Shown piece by piece: positions 43,912-51,198 of a DNA stretch of 64,000 nt; the first letter of the stretch is position 1, and every line of letters begins with the position of its first letter. The position numbers were made by a program, and so were the translations under genes. The stretch spans positions 3,968,001-4,032,000 of the forward strand of contig NZ_CP027657.1 of NCBI RefSeq assembly GCF_003008615.1, given 5' to 3'. The notes under the pieces are model-generated. The model saw nothing but the letters and a program-made list of their open reading frames with translations, had not been told where the DNA came from and made no database searches. This DNA is from Pseudomonas mendocina. GTDB lineage: Bacteria; Pseudomonadota; Gammaproteobacteria; Pseudomonadales; Pseudomonadaceae.

Positions 43912-44723
43912 GCCTTACCTCCTTCATGCCAGGGGAAGCACAGGCGCAGCACCTGACGCAGGCCAAAATCCATCAGCCAGGCCAGCAGGGTGATCCAGAT
44001 GACGTAGGGCAGGATCACGTCCATGGCCATGTAGCGGCGCACCAGGAAGATGCGGTAACCGAGACCGTCGGTACTGGCGATGGCCTCGGCGGCGATCAGG
44101 AACAACCAGGCCGAGCCAAGCATCAGGCGCAGCGAGATCAACAGGCGTGGCATCAGTTGTGGCAGCACCAGGCGCAGGATCAGCGTCCAGGTGTTGGCAC
44201 CCAGGGTCTGCGCCTTGATCAGCAGTTCACTGGGGATTTCGCGGGCACGCTGTTCGATGTCGCGGGCGATGCAGGGGGTAATGCCGATGACGATCAGCAT
44301 CACCTTGGACAATTCGCCGAGGCCGAAAACGATGAACAGGATCGGCAGGATCGCCAGTGGCGGAATCATCGACAGCACCGTGAGCAGTGGCGACAGCGGC
44401 GCGCCGAACAGCGGAATGCTGCCGGCGGCGATGCCCAGCACCAGACCCAGCATTGCCGCGATGCCGAGGCCGATGCCCAGGCGTTGCAGGCTGGAGGTGG
44501 TGTCCTGCCAGAACAGGTATTGGCCGCTGCGCTTATCTTCGCTGAAGGCCAGGCGGTCGACGGCGTCGATCATCTGGCTGGCGCTGGGCAGCAGCTTGTC
44601 ATTGGGGTTCTCGGCCAGGCGGGTGGCCGAGGCGCTGAAGTAGACGAACAGCAGCAGGGCGAAGGGCAGCAGGATCAGCAGCAGGCGGCCGCTGCGATCG
44701 GGATGGCGGTTGATCAGGCGCAT
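43908..44723 (-). CDS. ABC transporter permease of the guanidine-associated transporter
   Basis: Predicted 271-residue inner-membrane permease. Six hydrophobic helices are visible, with the EAA-like cytoplasmic loop in REIPSELLIKAQTLGANTWTLILR before the ATPase contact. N-terminal LLLILLPFALLLFVYFSA is the first helix. It sits directly after guanidine-I riboswitch 2 and a sigma-54 promoter, with the ATPase gene overlapped by four bases. The solute-binding gene at 45190 is separate and has its own riboswitch, so receptor and channel are controlled by parallel switches. Confidence 0.92.
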   Translation of the reverse strand: MRLINRHPDRSGRLLLILLPFALLLFVYFSASATRLAENPNDKLLPSASQMIDAVDRLAFSEDKRSGQYLFWQDTTSSLQRLGIGLGIAAMLGLVLGIAAGSIPLFGAPLSPLLTVLSMIPPLAILPILFIVFGLGELSKVMLIVIGITPCIARDIEQRAREIPSELLIKAQTLGANTWTLILRLVLPQLMPRLLISLRLMLGSAWLFLIAAEAIASTDGLGYRIFLVRRYMAMDVILPYVIWITLLAWLMDFGLRQVLRLCFPWHEGGKA

Positions 44724-44906
44724 GGATAGTCCTCGTCGGGCCTGGAGCGGAATGCGTGCGCAGCTAGCGGGCGCAACGGCGCACTGGCGTGGGGCCTTTG
44801 GGGTGGGCGGCTGGCTGCCGCTGATGCGAGTGGGGCGTACCCATGATGAACCTCCAGTTTGACAGGTGCGGGCAGGAGTTCGCGGCGGTTCCCCACGGAT
44901 GGGGCG

Positions 44907-45000
44907 CGTTCTCCCGGGCTTTTGTCCCGCCGTGTAACCTCGCTGGAGGTCGCTAGCTCTCGGACCAGTCGCTCGCCTGTGGCGAGCCGGAACCCTAGCC
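44907..45000 (-). promoter_or_regulatory. Guanidine-I (ykkC) riboswitch 2
   Basis: Minus strand CTAGGGTTCCGGC, GGTCCGAGAG and ACACGGCGGGACAAAAGCCC, then GGGAGA. It lies about 184 nt before the permease start. Conserved segments match riboswitch 1, with one difference, C for U before AAAAGCCC. Confidence 0.95.
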
Positions 45001-45008
45001 GGCTATTG

Positions 45009-45042
45009 GCAAATTGTGGTGCCGCGATCCCGGCAAGCCGGG
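45009..45042 (-). promoter_or_regulatory. Leader box shared with riboswitch 1
   Basis: GCAAATTGTGGTGCCGCGAT is identical to 40412-40431. The hairpin CCCGGCTTGCCGGG is at the 5' side (minus strand). See the matching feature at 40412. Confidence 0.6.
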
Positions 45043-45065
45043 TTGTTCCTGCACAACCTGTTCTT

Positions 45066-45081
45066 AGCGAACATCGTGCCA
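45066..45081 (-). promoter_or_regulatory. Sigma-54 promoter 2 (permease-ATPase operon)
   Basis: Minus strand TGGCACGATGTTCGCT, GG-N10-GC spacing. The start would be near 45055, about 55 nt ahead of riboswitch 2. Confidence 0.75.
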
Positions 45082-45189
45082 TGCACCACGAACCGCAGCA
45101 GACGGCGCTGGCTTGTCGACTGCCGATGATGCGGTGCGCCGTGCTGGTGCGTCGTGATCATGCCGTGCTGCCTGCTGGGGCGTCAGGGC

Positions 45190-46251
45190 TCAGAGCTTGC
45201 CGTCAGCGGCCAGTTGCATGTAGTCGTGATTGAAACGCAGCAGGATGCGCTGCGAATTGCCCAGGGGTTGTTCGTCGCTGAACGCGATGCCCAGGTTGCT
45301 CAGACCCTGGCCGCTCTGGCCCAGCAGGCCATGCGCATCGGCGAAACGGGCGACGCGCTGCATCAGATCCGGCAACTTGCCGGTGCGGCTGAAGTTCAGC
45401 GCGGTGCGCGGTGAATAGAACGAGCGCAGGGTGCTGAGCTGGGTCTCGAAGTCTTCGGGGCTGGTCTCGGCTGCGGCAGCCATCTTCGCTCTGGCCTCAC
45501 GCCCGGCTGCCGTGGGCAGGCCCAGCAGACGCTGGGTTTCGAACCAGGCGCCGGTCAGTGCACGGCCTAATTCCGGGTGTTGCATCAGGGTCTGGCTATC
45601 GACCACGGTCAGGTCGAGAATCTCGCCCGGAATCAGGTTGGAGGTGAACACCTGGCTGACCTCGGCCTTGCGCCGAATCTCGGCGAGGATCGGGTTCCAG
45701 GTGATCACTGCATCGCCCTGACCGGCGAGGAAAACGTCGGCGATTTCGGCGTCGGAGACGTGCTGGATGGTCACGTCGCTTTCCTCCAGCAGCGCCCATT
45801 CCAGCGCCCGGCTGAGCAGATAATGGGAAACCGAGTTTTCCACCAGCAGCACGGTCTTGCCCTTGAGATCCTGAATGCGCTTGCCCGTGCCACGTAGCAG
45901 CACGCCATCGGCGCCGTTGGAGAAGTCGCCGATGATCAGTGCGGTGCTGTCCTTGCCGGCTGCGGCGGGAATGGTCAGGGCGTCCATATTGGTCATGCTG
46001 CAGGCATCGAACTGGCCGGCGGTGTATTGCTCGATGGAGCCGACATAATCCGGCACCTGCTGCACCTGGATGTCGATGCCGTACTTGTCGGCCCACTTCT
46101 TCACGATGCCCTGTTCGGCGGCGTAGCCCCAGGGCATCCAGCCGGCGAAGATCGACCAGCACAGCTTGAAGGATTTTGGCGCGGCCTGGGCCGTCGGGAA
46201 ACCGAGCAGGCAGGCGCAGAGCAGGGCGGTAAGCAGAGAACGCATGGGCAT
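45190..46251 (-). CDS. ABC solute-binding protein of the guanidine/urea-associated type (paralogue 2)
   Basis: Predicted 353-residue periplasmic binding protein, paralogue of the one at 39178. A signal peptide (MPMRSLLTALLCACLLGFPT, cleavage near AQA) precedes LCWSIFAGWMPWGYAAEQG. It has ACSMTNMDALTIPAAAGKDS, matching GCTMTNMDALTIPAAGGVDS in the other. It stands alone after guanidine-I riboswitch 3, about 48 nt upstream, and is not followed by a gene on the same transcript before the next promoter. Two receptors with one channel suggest different guanidine-type ligands or affinities. An ATG two codons on is also possible. Confidence 0.9.
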   Translation of the reverse strand: MPMRSLLTALLCACLLGFPTAQAAPKSFKLCWSIFAGWMPWGYAAEQGIVKKWADKYGIDIQVQQVPDYVGSIEQYTAGQFDACSMTNMDALTIPAAAGKDSTALIIGDFSNGADGVLLRGTGKRIQDLKGKTVLLVENSVSHYLLSRALEWALLEESDVTIQHVSDAEIADVFLAGQGDAVITWNPILAEIRRKAEVSQVFTSNLIPGEILDLTVVDSQTLMQHPELGRALTGAWFETQRLLGLPTAAGREARAKMAAAAETSPEDFETQLSTLRSFYSPRTALNFSRTGKLPDLMQRVARFADAHGLLGQSGQGLSNLGIAFSDEQPLGNSQRILLRFNHDYMQLAADGKL

Positions 46252-46298
46252 GACCTCGAATTATCAACGGGAAGGGAAAGCGGGCAGCCGTGCTGTAC

Positions 46299-46408
46299 GT
46301 TCTCCCGGGCTTTTATCCCGCCGTGTAACCCCGCGGCTTCCCGCCGCTGCATGAGGTCGCCCACTCTCGGACCAGCCACTCGCCTTGCGGCGAGCCGGAA
46401 CCCTAGTC
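46299..46408 (-). promoter_or_regulatory. Guanidine-I (ykkC) riboswitch 3
   Basis: Minus strand CTAGGGTTCCGGC, GGTCCGAGAG and ACACGGCGGGATAAAAGCCC, then GGGAGA. Its second variable helix is longer than in the other two. It ends 48 nt before the second solute-binding gene. Confidence 0.95.
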
Positions 46409-46471
46409 GGCCATTGTGATTCGCTACCACCTGCGACCCGCAAGGCGGATCGGCTTTCCGCTGCGGTCGCA

Positions 46472-46487
46472 AGCGAATGGCGTGCCA
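46472..46487 (-). promoter_or_regulatory. Sigma-54 promoter 3 (second solute-binding gene)
   Basis: Minus strand TGGCACGCCATTCGCT, GG-N10-GC spacing, start near 46460, about 52 nt before riboswitch 3. The 160 bp beyond it up to the lipoprotein gene at 46650 hold no gene. Confidence 0.75.
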
Positions 46488-46649
46488 GTCGTTGTTGGTG
46501 CGACGAGGTGGGTTGCGCTTTTGCGCCACCGATCACAGCCGACGAAGTGAATCGCACCTGTTGCGGGCGGCGTTGTCTGATGCTTCAGGGATCACCATCC
46601 CGGAGGCCGACATCGGTCGGCGTCGTCCCAGCGGTCACAGGAGGCCGCC

Positions 46650-47084
46650 ATGTCCTACAAGATGCTGTTTTCCGCTCTGCTCTTGCTCCTATCCGGTTGT
46701 GCCGTCTACGGCGGCGGTTACGACCGTGGCTATCACAATGGCCATGCCTACCGTTATTACGACGGCTACCGGCGTGACTATTACGCGCCGCCCGTCTACG
46801 TGACACCACGCTATTACTACGAAGATCGCCGCCCGCATTATTATCCGGCCCCACCGCGTTACGTGCCGGCGCCGCCGCCGCGTTACCACTACGGTCACGA
46901 TCAACGCCGCGACAGTTACAAACGCTACGACCAGCCGCGACATGACTACCGTCGTGACTCGCGGCGCCAGGAGTACCACGGTGGGCAGAACCAGCGCGGC
47001 TGGAGCAATGGCCGCAACACCCAGCCACGTTATTCCAGCGAATCGAATAACAGAGAGCAGCGTCGCGGCGAGCGGCGCTGGTAA
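46650..47084 (+). CDS. Tyr/Arg-rich low-complexity lipoprotein
   Basis: Predicted 144-residue lipoprotein. The signal MSYKMLFSALLLLLSGC has a lipobox LSGC. The mature part is low-complexity: Tyr, Arg, Gly, Pro and His dominate (YYDGYRRDYYAPPVYV, HYYPAPPRYVPAPPPRYHYG, ending in an Arg/Gln/Ser-rich tail). It is likely anchored to the outer or inner membrane, with an unfolded, possibly charged extension. The ATG at 46650 follows AGGAGG. No family is recognised. It converges with the LysR gene at 47093 by only 8 bp. Confidence 0.75.
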   Translation: MSYKMLFSALLLLLSGCAVYGGGYDRGYHNGHAYRYYDGYRRDYYAPPVYVTPRYYYEDRRPHYYPAPPRYVPAPPPRYHYGHDQRRDSYKRYDQPRHDYRRDSRRQEYHGGQNQRGWSNGRNTQPRYSSESNNREQRRGERRW

Positions 47085-47092
47085 GTTTCCCC

Positions 47093-48013
47093 TCAGTTTG
47101 CCGCGCGCCTGGCGCGCGGCGTTTCTTCATCCACCCGCCGGATCGCCTCGACCATGGCCTGCGCCGCCGGCGACAGGCTGTGGCCGGCGCGGCTGACCAG
47201 GCCATAGGCCGAGCGCTGATGCAGGCCCTGGGGTTGCAGCGGCAGCAGGGCGAGCTGGCCGCTGTCGACTTCGTCGGCGATCACGTCCCAGGGCGCCATG
47301 CTCAGCACGTCGCTGTCGGCCACCAGGCGCTTGAGCACCAGAAAGTTGTCGCATTGCACGCTCAACGGCTGTGCTCGGCCGCTGGCCTGGGCCAGGCTGC
47401 GTTCGACCACCTGCGGCAGTTGTGTGCCGGCCAGAGGGAAGTCGAGCAGGTCGCGCAATTCCAGGTCGCCACGCTGCAGCAGCGGATGAGATGGGCGGCA
47501 GAACAGTACGCCCTGATGCTCGCGCAATGGTTCGATGTGCAACTGAGCGTCGTCCTGCAATTCGCGGATATCGGCGACGAACAACTCGATGGCCGAGCCC
47601 AGCAGGCTGTCGCGCAGCTCCAGCCAGTTGGCGATATCCAGTTTCACCTGCACCCGTGGGTAGCGTTGCAGCAGTTGTCCGAGCGCCTGCGGTATCAGCC
47701 TTGCGGCGGGGTAGGGGCCGGCTCCGAGGCGCAGTTCGCCGGCCTCTAGATTGCCCAGCTGATTGACCGCATTGCTCAACGCCAGACTGCCGGCCAGCAG
47801 GCGACGTGCATGCTCCAGCACCAGTTGGCCATGGGCGGTGAGGCTGACGCCGCGGCTGTGGCGATCCACCAGGGTGCAGCCCAGCTGGCTCTCCAGCGTT
47901 TGGATGCTGCGGCTCAGCGCCGGTTGGCTGAGGTGCACGGCAGCGGCGGCGCGGGCGAAATGTTCATGTTCGGCGAGGGCGACGAAGTGGCGGAGCTGGC
48001 GTAGATCGCTCAT
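47093..48013 (-). CDS. LysR-family regulator, divergent from the alkylsulfatase (SdsB-like)
   Basis: Predicted 306-residue regulator. The HTH is at residues about 1-60 (LRQLRHFVALAEHEHFARAA, then LSQPALSRSIQTLESQLGCTL), followed by a linker helix and effector domain. Its start at 48013 faces the alkylsulfatase gene at 48111 across 97 bp. In Pseudomonas, LysR protein SdsB1 activates the SdsA1 alkylsulfatase from such a position, so an SdsB-type role is likely. The ligand may be an alkyl sulfate or an alcohol product. Confidence 0.88.
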   Translation of the reverse strand: MSDLRQLRHFVALAEHEHFARAAAAVHLSQPALSRSIQTLESQLGCTLVDRHSRGVSLTAHGQLVLEHARRLLAGSLALSNAVNQLGNLEAGELRLGAGPYPAARLIPQALGQLLQRYPRVQVKLDIANWLELRDSLLGSAIELFVADIRELQDDAQLHIEPLREHQGVLFCRPSHPLLQRGDLELRDLLDFPLAGTQLPQVVERSLAQASGRAQPLSVQCDNFLVLKRLVADSDVLSMAPWDVIADEVDSGQLALLPLQPQGLHQRSAYGLVSRAGHSLSPAAQAMVEAIRRVDEETPRARRAAN

Positions 48014-48110
48014 GCGCTTCCTGCATTAACTGGTCTATTCGAATGCATTGGAATTATCGGATGGCCTTTGCCAACCTGCCAGCATTCCAACAACAAGACA
48101 GCCCAATGCC

Positions 48111-49898
48111 ATGAGTTCCTTCTCTCGCTTCAGCGGCCTGCTGCTGGCCGTCACCCTGCCATTGAGTGCTTATGCCGAGTTGCCGGCTGAGCGCATCGAA
48201 CCCAGCATCAACGCTGAACTGGCGGCCCATACCCAGGTATTCGCCCAGCAGGTCTATCGCGTTGCCGACAACGTCTATTCGGCGGTCGGCTGGCAACTGG
48301 GCAATGTGGTGATGATCGAGGCGCCGCAAGGGCTGATCATCGTCGACACCGGCGAGTCGGTCAGCGAGTCGCGCAAGATCATGGCCGAGTTCCGCAAGCT
48401 CAGTGACAAGCCGGTCAAGGCTGTGGTTTACACCCACTTCCATCCCGATCACATCAACGGCGTGCAGGCGTTCGTCAGCCGCGAGCAGGTGGAGCGCGGC
48501 GAGGTACAGATCTACGCCCACGAAACCCTGCTGCAGAACGTGGTGGCGCAGGGTGCGCTGGTCGGGCCGATTCTCGGTGTGCGCTCGGCGTACAGCTTCG
48601 GCTCGTTCCTGCCGGCCAGCGACCAGGAGGGCATGAATGCAGGCATCGGCCCGCTGGCCCAACCCGAGGCGTCGTCCTTCATCGCGCCGACCGTGACCTT
48701 CGCTGAACGCCTGGATACCAATATCGCCGGTCTCGATGTGCAGTTCCTTCACGTGCCCAGCGAGGCGCCGGACGAGATCACCCTGTACCTGCCGGACAAT
48801 CGCGTGCTGATTAGCGCCGAAGTGGAGCAGGGGCCGACCCTGCCGAACATCCATACGTTACGTGGCACCAAGTTCCGCGACCCGGTGCAGTGGGTCGAGA
48901 GCCTGGACAAGCTGCGCGCCTACCACGCCGAGCACATGGTGCCGCTGCATGGGCGGCCGGTCAGCGGCCAGGACAAGGTCGAGGAAGTGCTGCGCATGAC
49001 CCGCGATGGCATCGCCTACATTCACGACCAGACCGTGCGCTGGATGAACAAGGGCCTGACGCCCGACGAGTTGGTGGAGAAGGTCAAGCTGCCACCGCAC
49101 CTGGCCGGCTACACGCCTTATCTGCGTGAGTACTACGGTACGGTGAAGCACAGTGTGCGGCAGATCTACAACGGCTACATGGGCTGGTTCCAGGGTGACC
49201 CGGTGGCGCTCGACCCAACCCCGCCACGGCAGCAGGCCGAGCGCCTGATGGCGCTGGCCGGTGGCCGCGAGAAGCTGTTGCTGGAGGCCGGCAACGCCTA
49301 CCTCAAGGGCGATTACCAGTGGGCTGCTGAACTGGCCGGCTACGCGATTCGCGTCGACCACGAAGACAAACTGGCGCGTGAGATCAAGGCGCGCAGCTTC
49401 CGTAAGCTGGGCTACGCCAGCATGAACATCAACTGGCGCAACTGGTACCTGATGAGCGCCATGGAGTTGGAGGGCAAGCTCGACGGCGAGGCCATTCGCC
49501 AACGCTCGGTGGAGATGCGCAAGGTCTTTCTTTCGCCGGACATGGTGCGCAGCTTCACCCCGCAGAGCTTCCTGCAGAACTGGGTCACGCGCATCGACCC
49601 GGAGAAGGCGGACGATGTCGAACTGACCCTGGGCTTCAGTTTTCCCGATGTCGATGAGCAGTGGGCGCTAGAGGTTCGGCGCGGCGTCGCGCAGCTGCAC
49701 AAGGGCATTCCAGAAGGCACTACTTTGCGCCTGAGCATGGACAAGCGATTCATGGAAACCCTGCTCACCGGTGAGGGCGGCTTGGTCAAGGGCGCGCTGC
49801 TCGGTGATGTGCAGGTCGATGGCAACTTGCTGGAGATTCGTCGCTTCCTCAGTTGTTTCGACTTCAGCGATGAGGCGTTCGGCCTGACCCTGCGCTGA
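48111..49898 (+). CDS. sdsA: Alkylsulfatase of the SdsA/metallo-beta-lactamase family
   Basis: Predicted 595-residue periplasmic enzyme. A signal peptide (RFSGLLLAVTLPLSAYA) precedes a metallo-beta-lactamase domain with the zinc motif THFHPDHINGVQAF, and more ligands in the regions ETLLQNVVAQ and HVPSEAPDEITLYLPDNR. The middle carries the alkylsulfatase dimerisation region (PRQQAERLMALAGGREKLL) and the C-terminal SCP2-like domain (WVTRIDPEKADDVELTLGFS). It should hydrolyse primary alkyl sulfates such as SDS. It is shorter than SdsA1 (about 650). The ATG at 48111 starts a plausible signal peptide. Confidence 0.9.
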   Translation: MSSFSRFSGLLLAVTLPLSAYAELPAERIEPSINAELAAHTQVFAQQVYRVADNVYSAVGWQLGNVVMIEAPQGLIIVDTGESVSESRKIMAEFRKLSDKPVKAVVYTHFHPDHINGVQAFVSREQVERGEVQIYAHETLLQNVVAQGALVGPILGVRSAYSFGSFLPASDQEGMNAGIGPLAQPEASSFIAPTVTFAERLDTNIAGLDVQFLHVPSEAPDEITLYLPDNRVLISAEVEQGPTLPNIHTLRGTKFRDPVQWVESLDKLRAYHAEHMVPLHGRPVSGQDKVEEVLRMTRDGIAYIHDQTVRWMNKGLTPDELVEKVKLPPHLAGYTPYLREYYGTVKHSVRQIYNGYMGWFQGDPVALDPTPPRQQAERLMALAGGREKLLLEAGNAYLKGDYQWAAELAGYAIRVDHEDKLAREIKARSFRKLGYASMNINWRNWYLMSAMELEGKLDGEAIRQRSVEMRKVFLSPDMVRSFTPQSFLQNWVTRIDPEKADDVELTLGFSFPDVDEQWALEVRRGVAQLHKGIPEGTTLRLSMDKRFMETLLTGEGGLVKGALLGDVQVDGNLLEIRRFLSCFDFSDEAFGLTLR

Positions 49899-49909
49899 GG
49901 ATTGATCCC

Positions 49910-49961
49910 GTAGGGCGGGTGCAACCCGCCATCAGCACTCTGGCGGGTTATCCCCGCCCTA
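49910..49961. repeat. GTAGGGCGGGT inverted repeat downstream of the alkylsulfatase
   Basis: GTAGGGCGGGTGCAACCCGCC and, after a short spacer, GGCGGGTTATCCCCGCCCTA form a palindrome. It is similar to 17092-17144. It lies 12 bp after the stop codon. Confidence 0.7.
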
Positions 49962-50109
49962 AGAGGGGCCGCGTCAGCTTGCAGAAGAGCCTCGACCTCC
50001 ACATCGATCGGGCAGAGACGTGCACAGCGCTTGGCGCCAGTCGAAAGGGAGGCGGCTCTCGATGGAAAGGTTCGGCACACTCGTGACCTCATCCACTCGG
50101 AGGCTCACG

Positions 50110-50355
50110 ATGAACCTGCTGTCTTTCGCCAAGGGTGCCCTGACCATGTTCTGGCTGGTGGCGCTGCTCAATCTGTTCTATCCCTTCGCCACGCCGCTTG
50201 GCGGTTGGGTCAACTGGGCGGCGTTGCTGGTGCTGCTGGCGCATGTTGGCGAGATGCTTCTGTTTCGCTCGCGCCTGCAGGGGTTGCCGGGGCAGTGGTG
50301 GCAACGTCTGCAGGTATTGCTGTTCGGCATGTTGCATCTGCAACGCTTGCGCTGA
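50110..50355 (+). CDS. DUF1145-family small membrane protein
   Basis: Predicted 81-residue inner-membrane protein with two hydrophobic helices (LTMFWLVALLNLFYPF and WVNWAALLVLLAHVGEMLLF) and a basic tail. This fits the DUF1145 family, whose function is unknown. ATG 50110 follows GGAGGCT and starts the first helix; upstream in-frame ATGs would add unrelated polar residues. It is a small separate gene before lapG. Confidence 0.78.
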   Translation: MNLLSFAKGALTMFWLVALLNLFYPFATPLGGWVNWAALLVLLAHVGEMLLFRSRLQGLPGQWWQRLQVLLFGMLHLQRLR

Positions 50356-50482
50356 ATGCTCCCCTACCTGAAACCTGGGCACTCTCGCTGCGATAACGGC
50401 GAAGTGCCATTGTCTTTTTTCGGTTCAGCCCGCACCATTCCCGCCGTGTTCCAGGGGTAGTCAGCCCCGAGACGGATTGCCG

Positions 50483-51190
50483 ATGTTTCGAGGTTGCGCA
50501 GGCGCAGGTCGATTTGGGCGGGGCCGGCGCAAGTCGATCCTGGCCGCGCCGTTGCTGCTGATTCTGCTTGCCGGTGTGCTGCACGCGGACTGGGATTTCA
50601 ATCTGATCAGCCAGCGTGCCGAGAAACTCTATGGGCCTCTCGGCGACGGTAGGGCGCGTATAGATGAATGGCAGGCGCTGCTCGAGCGTTTGCCGGCGCT
50701 GGATGAACCCGCGCAGCTGGAGGCGGTGAATCGCTTCTTCAACGCCAGCCTGCGTTTTCGTGACGACATCGAAATCTGGCAGCAGAACGATTACTGGGCG
50801 ACGCCGGTCGAGGCCTTGCGCAAAGGCGCGGGCGACTGCGAAGACTTCGCCATCGCCAAGTATTTCACCCTGCGCGAGGCCGGTGTGCCCAGCGAGAAAC
50901 TGCGGATTACCTACGTCAAGGCACTGCGGCTGAATCAGGCGCACATGGTGCTGACCTACTACGCCACGCCTGATGCGATGCCGTTGGTACTGGACAACCT
51001 GATCAATGTCATTCGCCCCGCCAGTGAGCGCTCGGATCTGTTGCCGGTGTACGCCTTCAATGCTGAAGGCCTGTGGCTGGCCGGCAAGGGTGGCGGCAAG
51101 CAGGTGGGGGATGCCAAGCGTCTGTCGCGCTGGCAGGAACTGTTGAAGAAGATGACCGCCGAGGGTTTCCCGGTGGAATCGGGTCGATAG
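50483..51190 (+). CDS. lapG: Periplasmic cysteine protease LapG (transglutaminase-like)
   Basis: Predicted 235-residue periplasmic protease that cleaves the N-terminal anchor of a LapA-type adhesin to release the biofilm. Signal or anchor helix SILAAPLLLILLAGVLHA precedes the BTLCP domain. The catalytic Cys119 is in KGAGDCEDFAIAKYF, His154 in LNQAHMVLTYY, and the Asp in ATPDAMPLVLDN. LapD follows by 8 bp (GATAGGAG), so they are co-transcribed. Start ATG 50483 lacks a strong ribosome binding site. Confidence 0.93.
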   Translation: MFRGCAGAGRFGRGRRKSILAAPLLLILLAGVLHADWDFNLISQRAEKLYGPLGDGRARIDEWQALLERLPALDEPAQLEAVNRFFNASLRFRDDIEIWQQNDYWATPVEALRKGAGDCEDFAIAKYFTLREAGVPSEKLRITYVKALRLNQAHMVLTYYATPDAMPLVLDNLINVIRPASERSDLLPVYAFNAEGLWLAGKGGGKQVGDAKRLSRWQELLKKMTAEGFPVESGR

Positions 51191-51198
51191 GAGTCGAG

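Larger units (their letters stand above)
44724..45189 (-). promoter_or_regulatory. Control region of the permease-ATPase operon
   Basis: This 466-bp stretch contains guanidine-I riboswitch 2 (44907-45000), the shared box 45009-45042, sigma-54 promoter 2 (45066-45081) and a TGCACC half-site at 45082. After the aptamer, the 180 nt before the permease have no further ORF. Confidence 0.7.
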
